Shown: in pieces, positions 40,096 through 49,844 of the stretch
Layout of the letters: every line of letters begins with the position of its first letter
Numbering within the stretch: position 1 is the first letter of the stretch
Position numbers and translations under genes: made by a program
The notes under the pieces: generated by a model
What the model was told of the DNA's origin: nothing
The model's input: only the letters and a program-made list of their open reading frames with translations
Database searches by the model: none
Source of the DNA: Paralithodes platypus
Taxonomy: Eukaryota > Arthropoda > Malacostraca > Decapoda > Lithodidae
Assembly: GCA_032716605.1 (NCBI GenBank)
Contig: CM064560.1
Span: 17,723,324-17,787,323 of the forward strand
Reading direction: 5' to 3'
DNA: 64,000 bases

Positions 40096-40438
40096 TGATG
40101 ACAAGAGAGGGTCGCTCATGCGCACGTTCGACAGGGATCTGCGCATGACGGAATACGGGATGGGCCTTGAGCGGTAACTAAGGTAAACCCCTTTTTCTTC
40201 TCTTCTATGCTTTTTTCACCTTCGGTGGTAGTTTTGGTTAATGTACAACGTCTCCTAGAGCAAGATAAGGAGTAGACTCTAGACGTTTTCTTTTTAACCG
40301 CGGTTGGAATGACGACATAGCAGTCAAAATAGACAAGTCGTCATTGCAATTAGGTTAATAGCCTTGACGTTGGATTTTCCAAGACTACTACCAAATAGTA
40401 GGTTTTCCTATTTGGTAGGTTGGGAGGTACGTCAAACC
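40096..40438 (-). repeat. Right inverted terminal repeat of DIRS element 1
   Basis: Inverse partner of 32298-32600. It carries 49 extra bases at the outer end (40390-40438) that the left repeat lacks, with an internal palindromic stretch (CCAAATAGTAGG, CCTATTTGG). Confidence 0.92.
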
Positions 40439-40948
40439 TCCCAGTATGGCACTGCCGAGGCTGGTGGAGTGCGGATAGGTGCCACAGGGGACTGAGTCTT
40501 ACCTGGGCGCTGTTTGGCACCACACCTGTTTCGGCAACAATGTTTGCATGTTGGAGCAGTGTTGGGGCAGGACTTTATTGTTCTATAGTCCAATTGCCTA
40601 ATATACAGTAGAGTCTTGTTATGGTGCTGTCTTTATGTAACACTGTTAAGGCTGGTGTGGTTGCAGATACTGCAGGTGCAAGTGCTGCAGGGGGACTCTG
40701 TTGAGTCTTGCTGAGGCACGGTTAGCACTATACCAACATCATCCACAGTGATAACTTAGTGGGGCAGTGATGTGGTGGGACTTTATTGTACTACAGTACA
40801 CTCCAACTACTGAAAGGCAACCCCGTCTGAGCCGTTACATTGCATGTAATGGAAAAATGACGTTAAACCATTGTATGTATGTACTGTATGTATTCTACGA
40901 GATATGTATGAAATGAAATACTTTATCTTTGTATGATTTCCCTTCTCC
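40439..40948. repeat. Dispersed repeat related to 11420-11775
   Basis: TGTTGGAGCAGTGTTGGGGC, then GGACTTTATTGTTCTATAG and CAATTGCCTAATA, match the block duplicated at 11432-11515. No coding sequence. Bases 40905-40952 (GAAATGAAATACTTT to CCCTTCTCCTTAA) recur at 42325-42370 and in part at 47257-47280. Confidence 0.55.
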
Positions 40949-40952
40949 TTAA

Positions 40953-41651
40953 CCCGCTGAGTGCCAGGGACGTATATATACGTCCTAGGGTGTTGTCACG
41001 CCCAGTGCCAGGGACGTATATATACGTCCTCGCCGAAAAAAAATCGTAGCAGCGAAACGACTGCACCTATGTCTTTCATATTTTTACCACATGTACCTTA
41101 CCCTTTTGGCTACCCACCACAAAAATCCCAAGTCCCTCCTCCCACCCACTCGCTGACTGTCGGTCCCGTCAGAAGGAAAAAAAAGGAAAATCTGTGGCGG
41201 CGAAACGATTGGACCAATCGGTTCCATATTTGTGTGACAAGTATCTTACCCTTCTGCCTTCCCTCCACCACACCCCCAACCACTTCCAGCGTAGAAAGGA
41301 AAAAAAGGAAAATCCGTGGTGGCGAAATTACCTCACCAATCGGCTTCATATGTGTAACACAAGTCAATTACCCTTCTACCTTCCCCCCACCAACCCCAAA
41401 ACCACCCTCCCACCCATACATTCTGATACCATAAAAGTCTCTGTAGTCTATAGTGTCTTTTCAGCTACTTTCGGGACCATCGGGGACCTGATTTCTGGCG
41501 AAAATGGACAAGGGGAGTGTTTTTTTTACCATTATCCTTCCTTTCTCTCCCAACTTGATAGATTTAGCCAAAAAAAAATAAAATAAAAAAAAAAAAAAAA
41601 ACTCTGGAACTGGCAGAAGCACACCGTCAAAATTGGCTGGCACTCAGCGGT
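40953..41651. mobile_element. TTAA-flanked element, family M4, with internal palindromes and triplicate
   Basis: TTAA at 40949-40952 and 41652-41655. Ends are CCCGCTGAGTGCCAG and, read inward, ACCGCTGAGTGCCAG. Just inside the left end the perfect 18-bp palindrome GGACGTATATATACGTCC occurs twice about 45 bases apart. Three imperfect units of about 130 bases (GCGAAACGA to TTACCC, at about 41055, 41197 and 41318) fill the centre. No transposase is encoded. Confidence 0.8.
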
Positions 41652-41675
41652 TTAATGTAAATAGGAAAAGGTTAA

Positions 41676-41795
41676 GTATCCTTTTATCACGCCATGGTGT
41701 AGTGGACACTCGTCCTGACTGTCGGTGATTCGAGTCTGGCTGGGAGTATAAACATTTAGTAGCTCATAATATATATTTGTGAAATATATATACTA
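41676..41795 (+). mobile_element. tRNA-derived SINE, family S3, second copy
   Basis: CACGCCATGGTGTAGTGGAC (A box) and GTGATTCGAGTCTGGC (B box), then the AT-rich tail TATAAACATTTAGTAGCTCA. Confidence 0.72.
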
Positions 41796-41803
41796 GATAT
41801 TAA

Positions 41804-42203
41804 CCCCTTCTGTACGGTGCACGTCATATGACGGGCACCATTTTGAGGCTATTGTGAGCCCTGAGAGAGAGGCCAGCTACTGGAGGGAGCGTAGGGCGGC
41901 TCCAACCGCTCGCCACAGGCGGCAGGCACACTGAGTGTGTAAGAAGGCTAGCTCACTCATGTGCAGCATCACACATAGCAAAAACAGCAAAAATTGCCCC
42001 TTTTTTACAAATTTTGGCCTTCATTTGCAAGATCGTTGCAAGATAACCAGATGTCGTACAGGGATGATTCAGGTGTCATTGGAAAGCTCTATCATTGTAC
42101 TTTCACGGATATATAATTGTATTACGCTCTGGCTCTTGCTTATGCATTAAAAAAGAGCATGGAATGAAGGTAATTTTGGACAATTATGCCCGCAGCGTGG
42201 GTG
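41804..42203. mobile_element. TTAA-flanked miniature element, family M5
   Basis: TTAA at 41800-41803 and 42204-42207. The left end is CCCCTTCTGTACGGTGCACG; the right end read inward is CACCCACGCTGCGGGCAT. The central part is related to M2 (25335-25821) in inverse orientation. The right end is the same sequence that forms both arms of the tiny palindrome at 47220-47257. Confidence 0.72.
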
Positions 42204-42363
42204 TTAATGACTCGTGTTTGACTGGGCGAGAATTATATGAAATCACTTAAACCAAAGTTGCGTGGAGTTACTGTACTTGTAAAAATCCTTGTATGGTGTC
42301 CTGTAATATGGATCCTATAACATGTCTATGAAATGAAATACTTTCTCCATGTAGGATCTCCCT

Positions 42364-43735
42364 TCTCCTGTACGTGGTACAACCGATGCTATCTTCATAG
42401 TCAGGCAGATACAGGAAAGATACTTACTAAAAGGCAGGGATCTTTACTTTGTGTTTGTGGACCTGGAGAAGGCCTTTGATAGGGTACCTAGATATGTTGT
42501 ACAGTGGGCTATGAGGAAACTTGGTGTGGAAGAGTGGCTGGTGCGTGTGATAATGAAGATGTATGAGGATTCGCGAAGTTCGGTGAGGGTGAAGGGTGTA
42601 CTGAGTGATGAGTTCGCAGTCCGTGTTGGAGTCCATCAGGGTTCAGTGTTAAGCCCCCTCCTCTTTATTATTGTCTTGGAGGCGCTGTCTAGAGTTTTTA
42701 GAGGCGAACTCCCGTTGGAACTGTTTTATGCAGACGATTTAGTCCTAATAGCTGACAGTATGCAGGATGCTGAGGCCAAATTCAGAGAGTGGAGAGAGGG
42801 CATGGCGAGCAAGGGTTTAAGAGTCAATATTAACAAAACCAAGGTTATGCATTGTAGTTTGAGACGAGGCAATGTGGAAAAGAGCGGTGCATACCCATGT
42901 GCAGTGTGTGGAAAGGGAGTGGGCGTTAACTCAATTCAATGTAGCATCTGTCGATGTTGGGTACACCATGGGAGTAAGCGCTGTAGTAGAATAAAGGGGC
43001 CCCTGCCGAAGGATAAGTCAGAAATAGAGAAATTTGAGTGTGTAGTGTGCAAAGGCGAGCTTGTGTTAAGTGATGATCCTGTGGCTGTGAATTTTGGAAA
43101 TGAGTCTTTGGAGCTGGTGAACAAGTTTTGTTACCTAGGAGATACCATCTCTGCCGGTGGTGGGGCCGAGGCTGCCAATGTTGCTAGAATTAGGTGTGGC
43201 TGGGGGAAGTTCAGAGAATTGATGCCAATCCTGACCATGAAAAGAATGCCTCTCCCCCTGAAGGGAAAGGTGTATGCCTCATGTGTTAGAAGTGCATCAT
43301 TTGACGTATGCCTCAGAAACATGGGCCGTTAAAGTAGAGGATGTCAACAGAATGGAGCGTAATGAGATGAGAATGGTGAGATGGATGTGTGGGGCCAGGC
43401 TACAGGATAGAATAACAAATGTTGAGCTGAGGAGACGTTTAGGTATAAAGAGTATTAGCGAGGTGATGCGTACAAGTAGACTGGGATGGTATGGACATGT
43501 GGAGAGAATGGATGAACAAAATTGGGTGAAAAAATGCAGGTCTGTGATTGTGGAGGGAGCTGCACCAAGGGGTGGACCGAGGAAGACCTGGGATCGGACT
43601 ATACGCGCCGATCTCAAATCCAAGAACTTGACAAGTGAAGCAGCCCTTAACAGGGTTGCCTGGAACGCCGCCATTAGGACAAGAGACTGGAACTGCACTT
43701 ATGTGTGGAACACTCAGTCTTAAAATTTTATGTAC
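42364..43735 (+). mobile_element. LINE-P copy: RT with PHD-like finger and 3' end
   Basis: A 5'-truncated element. Frame 42451-43332 reads VFVDLEKAFDRVPRYVVQWA, VGVHQGSVLSPLLFIIVLEA and LFYADDLVLIADSMQDAEAK (catalytic F-Y-A-D-D). It is then interrupted by a Cys/His finger: CAVCGKGVGVNSIQCSICRC, then WVHHGSKRC, then FECVVC. After the finger the RT thumb resumes (KFCYLGDTISAGGGAEAANV). A frameshift near 43300 leads to 43274-43723 with TYASETWAVKVEDVNRMERN, RRLGIKSISEVMRTSRLGWY, and APRGGPRKTWDRTIRADLKS. The 10-kb copy has the same finger at the same place, so it belongs to the family. Confidence 0.88.
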
Positions 43736-43990
43736 TTACACTAGTTGTATTTACACTAGTTGTATTTGCGGGAGTGAGCATGCTCGTTAATTCCCGCCTC
43801 CTAAGATATGTTTGTCATACCGTGCTTTGAAACTATGCACTGATGGTGCAGACACTACTTCGGCTGGCAATTTGTTCCACCCACTAATCGAGTTGGTAGG
43901 AAATCTTTTACTTTTCAGATCAGATTTACTATTTAGCACTTTTAGTTTGTAGCTGTGACCTCTTGTCCTCTCACCTCCATCCCTCGAAAA
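43736..43990 (-). mobile_element. CR1-like LINE, 3' scrap
   Basis: Frame 43787-44044 (first residues lie in the adjoining element) reads SRDGGERTRGHSYKLKVLNS, FPTNSISGWNKLPAEVVSAP, SVHSFKARYDKHI, the C-terminal end of a CR1-like RT protein. The tail shows two ATACAACTAGTGTAA units (43730-43765). Confidence 0.78.
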
Positions 43991-43999
43991 TACGGCGTC

Positions 44000-46140
44000 C
44001 AGGCCATAATAATAAGCCCAAATGGTGGAATAAAGATATTTCAAACTGCCTGCTTGCTAAAAAATTTGCTAATGATAGATTAAAATCCTCACAAAATGAC
44101 GAAGAACGGGTGAAATTTGTAGAGCTACGACGCAAAGCCAAAAAGTTAATTAAGCAAAGTAAAAAGACCTTAGAGTTACATATTGCGAATCAAAGTAAAA
44201 CAAACCCAAAGAATTCTATAGTTATATCAGAAAGAAAAAAGTAGTTACTTCAACTGTTGGACCGTTAGTCGATGAAAAGGAGAATACACCAAAGACGAAG
44301 TACAAATGAGTAATGCCCTCAATACCTTCTTTGCATCAGTTTTTTACAGCAGAAGACCTCAGTGATATCCCTACACCATCGCCGATTCAGATTGATAATT
44401 CAGATGTTCTAAGCAATATCACCGTTACAGAGAGAGAAGTATTGAACTGTTTAGATAAACTCAAGGTAAATAATACGCCAGGACCTGATACAATCTCGCC
44501 TAGAGTTCTAAAGGAAGCTAAGAATGAGCTCTCCAAACCACTGACATTACTATTCAATAAATCCTTGCAGTCTGGAACTATGCCTGATCAGTGGAAGCTA
44601 GCCAACGTAACACCGATATTCAAAAAAGGCAGCAAATCCCTACCCAGTAACTATCGTCCAATTAGCTTAACCTCAGTTGTATGTAAAATGCTAGAAACGG
44701 TCATACGAGACAGACTCGTAAATCACTTATATTAGAGGAAAATAACATACTTAAAGATACTCAACACGGCTTTCGTAAAAAACGTTCCTGTTTAACAAAC
44801 CTCTTAGACTTCTTCCACGATATCCTCAACCTCTACGATGAGAGTAAGCTGTAGATATTATATACCTTGATTTTCAAAAGGCCTTTGACAAAGTTCCCCA
44901 CAAACGTTTACTGCTAAAACTAAAAGCGCATGGAATACAAGACGGTGTGTTGAAATGGATAGAAAATTGGCTCAGCACAGAAAGCAAAGGGTAGTCATAA
45001 ACGGTAAGGCATCTAAATGGACCAATGTAAGTAGCGGGGTTCCCCAGGGATCGGTACTAGGACCAATTCTCTTTCTAATTTACATCAACGACATAGATGA
45101 GGGTCTCACCTGTACAATCTCAAAATTTGCTGACGATACAAAAATTGCAAATAGCGTACTCTCAAAAGAACAAGTTGACGATATGCAACACAATCTAGAT
45201 AAATTGTCATGTTGGGCCCAAATTTGGCAAATGAGTTTCAAAACGGATAAATGCAAAGTACTACATGTCGGGTACCTAAATGAGAAAGCAAACTATTCGA
45301 TGAATGGTGCTCAGCTTAAGAATGTAAACAGAGAAACCGATCTGGGAGTAACAATATCGAGTAACCTAAAACCGAGTCAACAATGTTCAGAAGTTGTTAA
45401 GAAGGCAAACAAAATAATTGGCTTTATTTTATAGGCAGCTCATTTGAGCATAAATCCAAAGAAGTTTTCCTAACCCTTTACAATTCCTTAGTCCCGCCCT
45501 CTTCTGGAATACTGCGTTCAAATCCTGGTGCCCTTATTACCAAAAAGATATAAACAAGCTAGAACGAGTTCAACGTAGAGTTCCCAAAATGATACCTAGC
45601 CTAAAGAACAAACCATACGAAGAGCGTCTTAGAGAATTAAATGTATTTCCTTTAACCCAGCGCAGATAAAGAGGCGACTTAATTCAAGTGTTCAAAATCA
45701 TCAAAGGCATCGACAATATGAACTGTAGTAAGTACTTCACTATCGACCAATCTAATTACACGCGGGGAAACGGTTGCAAAATTATTTGGTAAATCTTTTA
45801 ACTCGCACGAATCTAAGAATTTCTTCTTCAATCGAGTTGTCAACTTGTGGAATGGGCTTCCCCGAGACGATATAGACTGCAGCACCGTGATTCATTTTAA
45901 ATTCCGCCTAGACAAATATCTCGCATCAAACCCGCGACTGACTGCGTTTGTAAATGAATAACTTTATCCTCCCCTCAGTTACTAACCCATATGTCCCCTA
46001 CTAACTTCCTAGTCCTGCCACGTTAGTGGCAGGGCAGTAGTTCCCCTTCCAATGTTCCCTTACCCACTCTAAACCACTGTTTGGACACTTGATCCTCAGT
46101 GTTTTGGAGGACAAGCAACCTAGAAGGGTCACTAGATCTT
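44000..46140 (+). mobile_element. CR1-like LINE, RT nearly complete but broken
   Basis: Successive frames give NKPKWWNKDISNCLLAKKFA, LDKLKVNNTPGPDTISPRVL, NYRPISLTSVVCKMLETVIR (44313-44735), then after a frameshift KAFDKVPHKRLLLKLKAHGI, and SGVPQGSVLGPILFLIYIND with ISKFADDTKIANSVL (44955-45434). The thumb and end are degraded (INKLERVQRRVPKMIPSLKN, stops). The endonuclease is absent. At least four frameshifts or stops, so it is older than LINE-A. Confidence 0.85.
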
Positions 46141-46204
46141 TTGTTGCTTGATTTCCTTTGTACTCCTTTGTACTCCTTTGTACTCTCTATGAAGTTTTCT
46201 TGGT

Positions 46205-47215
46205 CGATTTTATCAATACCTCTAACACATTTATATATCTGAATTTGCTGTCCTCATTTCCTTCTCTGTTCCAGTGTAGGTAGATTCAATCTCTCGAGCC
46301 TCTCTTGGTACTCCAAATTTTCCAAACCTGGGATCATCCTCGTAGCTGCTCTCTGTACCCTCTCAATTTTGTGGATATGTTTCTTCAAGTGAGGGGACCA
46401 CACTACAGATGCATATTCCATCCTGGGTCTTATTATTGCCGTTATTATTTGTTTCATGGTGTTTTCATTAAGATAATTGAAAGACATCCTGATATTTGCC
46501 AATAGTGCTAGTGATTCTCTCACTATCTTATTTACGTGGCTTTCTGGAGACATGTTATCCCTAAATTCTATCCCCAAGTCTTTTTCTTTTTCTGCTTTGG
46601 GAATCACTTCGTTTCCTAGTTTATAATCTTTTCTAGGTCTGTACTTGCTTTTACCCATTTCTAGAGTCTTACATTTCCCTGCATTGAACTCCATATTCCA
46701 TTTGATGCTCCATTCATGGATCTTTTGCAAATCTGCTTGGAGCTCAAGGCAATCCTCCTGGGTTCTGATCGTTTTAAGCAGCTTAGCATCGTCCGCAAAC
46801 ATACTCATGTAGCTTGTTAGTCCCTCAGGTAAGTCATTTACAAATATTAGAAACATGATTGGGGCTAGAACAGATCCTTGTGGTACCCCACTCGTAATTT
46901 GAGTCCAGTTTGACGATTTCCCCCCTTACTGTTGTTCTCATCTGTCTTCCGCTAAGGTACCTCTCCATCCATTTCAGCAGTTTGTCTCCTACTTTTCCCT
47001 CATGTTTTAATTTCCACAGCAATCTCTTGTGTGGAACTTTGTCAAATGCCTTTTTAAAGTCTAGGTAGGCACAGTCTACCCATCCTTCCCTCTTGTCCAC
47101 TGTGTCTATTACTCTAGAGTAAAAATTCAACAAGTTGCTTACACATGATCTGCCACCTCTGAATCCAAATTGTCGGTCAGTAATTAATCTTTTGGATTCC
47201 AGGTATGTATGTATG
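46205..47215 (-). mobile_element. LINE-B related copy, internal piece
   Basis: Frame 46834-47286 gives YLESKRLITDRQFGFRGGRS and AYLDFKKAFDKVPHKRLLWK. Frame 46254-46856 gives FLIFVNDLPEGLTSYMSMFA (F-A-D-D), TLEMGKSKYRPRKDYKLGNE and LNLPTLEQRRK. A frameshift near 46920 (CCCCCC run) separates them. Both ends are lost. Bases 47216-47261 next to it are the miniature palindrome. Confidence 0.85.
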
Positions 47216-47219
47216 TTAA

Positions 47220-47257
47220 CACCCATGCTGCGGGCATAATTGCCCGCAACGTGGGTG
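47220..47257. mobile_element. 38-bp palindrome between TTAA sites
   Basis: Between TTAA at 47216-47219 and 47258-47261. Two 17-base arms (CACCCATGCTGCGGGCA and the complement of CACCCACGTTGCGGGCA) flank a 4-base spacer. The arm equals the right end of the M5 element at 42185-42203. It looks like two copies of one transposon end with nothing between them. Confidence 0.8.
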
Positions 47258-47448
47258 TTAAGGAGAAGGGAAATCCTTGGGGCCAATTATAACAAGAGGG
47301 TTCTCTCTATGATGCTTAAACAATTCCTTCAGACTTATGGATTGTTCTTTTCCAGTGCAAGTACCTACGGTATTCTGGAACGTCTGATATTCTGGAACTG
47401 TTATGTTGAAAGGCGTGGCAATCTACTGTACACTAAGTAGTCTGTTAA

Positions 47449-47542
47449 CCCTTTCAGTATGATAACGCCACCTTTCCCTTTAATTCTGGCGATCATTAGA
47501 CATTTGTATTCAACTTAGGTGGGGACTGTGGGAGTCTCAGGG
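47449..47542. mobile_element. Possible 94-bp TTAA element
   Basis: TTAA at 47445-47448 and 47543-47546, with CCCT at both inner ends (CCCTTTCAGTATG and, inward, CCCTGAGACTCCC). Beyond four bases the ends do not match well, so this is only suggestive. Confidence 0.4.
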
Positions 47543-47830
47543 TTAACATATTATTATTACCGGTACTCCTTTGAAAAGCTGCCTGTAACAAGCGTCTCCA
47601 CCAAAGGTGAGAGAGTGACAGAGGGGAAAATTCAATAAAAAATGTTGGTGTACTGTACAAGTATTTCCAATACACCAAAACAAACTTTAAATTATAGTGT
47701 GGTGTGCTTGTTTAATGAATGCTGTCAACCTATACCTATACAGTACTCTACCATAATAGGGTATAATGACATATCACATTGAACAGGTTAATAATAAAAT
47801 CTTAAACACTAGTAAAATGCTGTACCGTAC

Positions 47831-47971
47831 CTGAACAATGTCATTCTTATAAAGAGTGAGCTCCTCTTCTGATATACCGGAGAAGTCCGAGATACACCTA
47901 CACACATCCCCAGCTTTCATCTTGATCGCCACAAGGAAGTTACCGGATTCATGTTGTGATTCACTTGGTAC
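47831..47971 (-). CDS. DNMBP/Tuba-like exon: first half of first SH3 domain
   Basis: A 141-bp exon, phase 0 at both ends. Acceptor TTATTATCCACAG (AG at plus 47972-47973), donor GTACGG (plus 47825-47830). It reads VPSESQHESGNFLVAIKMKA, GDVCRCISDFSGIS, then EEELTLYKNDIVQ. The DFSG-x-x-EEELTL-x-x-ND motif is the RT-loop and diverging-turn half of an SH3 domain, completed by the exon at 31620-31797 (QILSVVD at the joint). The exon may begin a few bases further in if the acceptor after CCAAG is used, which would suit the candidate exon at 49759. The intron to the next exon is 16 kb and holds the DIRS element. Confidence 0.83.
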
Positions 47972-48119
47972 CTGTGGATAATAAAATACCATAGCTGCAC
48001 TGAATCATGTCTTATAAATTGGCCAGACAAAAAAAATAATGAAATACTTTCTGGTATCCTAAATGAACTTGTTTTGTTGATAGAGAGATAGACAGACAAC
48101 CAAGGAAGAGGTAAAAAGA

Positions 48120-48365
48120 GATGTTATGTGGATTTGTTGGAGAGAGAATGACTAATATGTATGAGAGTAAGGTTGAAGGGCAGAAAAGGAGAGGCAGACT
48201 GAAAATGAGATAGAGGGATGGACTTGAGAAATATACAAGTGAAAGTGGCGTTGGATGCTAAATGGGCATCAGCTGACAAATGCCAGAAGCATGTAGGTGA
48301 TTCATTCATTGCCAACCCACCCCCTTGGGGATCGAGGTGTCCGGCAATTTATATATACCGGTATA
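48120..48365 (+). mobile_element. LINE-D relative, degraded 3' end
   Basis: Broken reading RMTNMYESKVEGQKRRGRLK, then RDGLEKYTSESGV, then the end CCTTGGGGATCGAGGTGTCCGGC and an AT tail parallels the LINE-D end (VYESEVEGQRGRGRPNMRW, CCTTCGGGGATCACGGCGTCAGGC). Several stops. Confidence 0.68.
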
Positions 48366-48704
48366 TAACGATAATTTCTCCTGTTTATTGAAGTGCTATG
48401 ATAGCTTGGTTTAGGCAATAGCCTGGACTCTGAAGTGGAAATTATCAATGAGTCAGGTCATTCGCAGACTGCCCCCAGTTAGTCTATAAAATACTTTGTT
48501 CAAATTAATTAGACAACTTCTCATCTGCACAGCTTTTCCTGCTTGATAAAATGTATTTTCATATTTTAGACAAAATGGAATATGAAATGTTTTAATTTTT
48601 CAGCTTCAAGAACTTCATAAAGACACAAACCACTGCAACCCAATTACATTCATTCATTATTCATAGGCTAGTCAAATAAAATTTGTTGAAAAAGGATTTG
48701 CTGT

Positions 48705-49285
48705 CTAGTTCATATGAACAGAGTTGAAGAGAGACGTAAGAGGGGTGACATGATCGAGGTTTATAAACTACTGCTCGTGCCACGGTCTCGAGGACATCTC
48801 TTTCGACAAATTCTTCACCCTCTGCACTACAAACCTACGAGGGCACAGCCTCAAGATAGCTATGCCGGATCACTGGAGGACAACAATGAAAGGAAATTGG
48901 TTTGCCATTCGCACCATAAGTGCCTGGAATTCACTACCGAATAATATAGTGACAGCACCAACAGTGGCCACATTCAAGTTGAGGTATGGTTGCCGCTGTC
49001 CATGAGACAACTGAGTTCTGTTGAATGCTTCAAGAGACAACTTAAGACTTTTCTCTTTGAGAGAAGCTATGATCTTGAGAGGTGTCATGACAGATGGCTA
49101 TAGAGTTTAGGCTATTTTGCCACTGCTAGTGATTGTTAAGTGTGTGTTGTATATAAGCCTTCTTTTGATGCATTGATTTTTGTTCTTTTTTCTTTCTCTT
49201 TTCGAGCGCTAGTGAATTCTTCGGAAAAATTGGCGCTTATGAGAAATAAGTAACATGCTTATTATTATTATTATTATTATGACAA
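48705..49285 (+). mobile_element. Fragments of two CR1/L2-like LINE ends joined
   Basis: The first part reads RVEERRKRGDMIEVYKLL and, in another frame, GHSLKIAMPDHWRTTMKGNW with FAIRTISAWNSLPNNIVTAP. The second part reads FKRQLKTFLFERSYDLERCH and ends with GGCGCTTATGAGAAATAAG and a TTA repeat (49255-49282). The two parts carry the same domain type, so this is a junction of two different elements, not one protein. Confidence 0.7.
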
Positions 49286-49758
49286 ACACGTAAGCACATA
49301 AAACACAAGGGCTAGCATAACTTAGAGGTGGGCGGACATGACAAGAAGCCTCTTTTTATTCCCCCTTCTAACTGTTACTAGGTAAGCATTACTAGGTAAG
49401 ACTATTGAACTATTGATAAGAGTTAGGTTAATGCAGGTGAGAAAGATAAGTCATATTTCTGTGGCTACTGCGTTAATGACATATAGCGTAATATATGCCG
49501 GTACTGTATATTAGGGCCCCAGCGCCTATAGGCGAGGGTAAACTTTACTAACACCGGTCAAAAAACCATACGGTACCTCTTTGGTGATACAGTACCATAA
49601 AATTTCATAAAGAATATCCACAATAAAAGGAAATTAACCCATGTCACATGACGACATTTGTATTACTGCATGATTGAGATCTGGGGGTTTTGTGGCAATT
49701 TTGTTATTTATTAGTGGCCCCTCCATCATTGACAATTATGCCTATTACATAAGGCTAC
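49286..49758. other. Intron or flank without recognised content
   Basis: AT-rich; no repeat partner or coding frame seen within the window. Confidence 0.35.
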
Positions 49759-49844
49759 CTCTTCAAACGCTCATACGCGTAGTTTGAATCTACCGCCGCA
49801 GAGCTCCGAGGACCTTCATCATAAGCCCACGCAAAATCACTCAT
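49759..49844 (-). CDS. Possible first coding exon of the SH3 gene
   Basis: On the minus strand an ATG in good context (GAACCATGAG) opens MSDFAWAYDEGPRSSAAVDS, then NYAYERLK, up to a donor-like AAGAG|GTAGCC. The piece is GC-richer than both flanks. An acceptor-like TTTTTTCGTAG lies about 35 bases upstream. Its end phase (two bases over) fits 47831-47971 only if that exon starts at the AG inside CCAAG, or if another exon lies between. No homology is recognised. This is a guess based on position, start context and composition. Confidence 0.3.

Larger units (their letters stand above)
32298..40438 (+). mobile_element. DIRS-type tyrosine-recombinase retrotransposon, nearly complete
   Basis: It has inverted terminal repeats (32298-32600 and about 40096-40438), an internal complementary region (39919-40033), and gag, RT/RNase H and tyrosine recombinase in that order on the plus strand. 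There are no LTRs and no integrase. The internal region is exactly complementary to the outer end of both terminal repeats, which is the DIRS1 plan (as opposed to the split direct repeats of PAT and Ngaro). No target duplication is expected and none is seen. GC content and CpG use are much higher than the surroundings. Confidence 0.93.

Noticed and set aside
32298..40438. Endogenous retrovirus or LTR element
   Set aside because: Termini are inverted, not direct; there is no protease or DDE integrase and no env, and a tyrosine recombinase is present.
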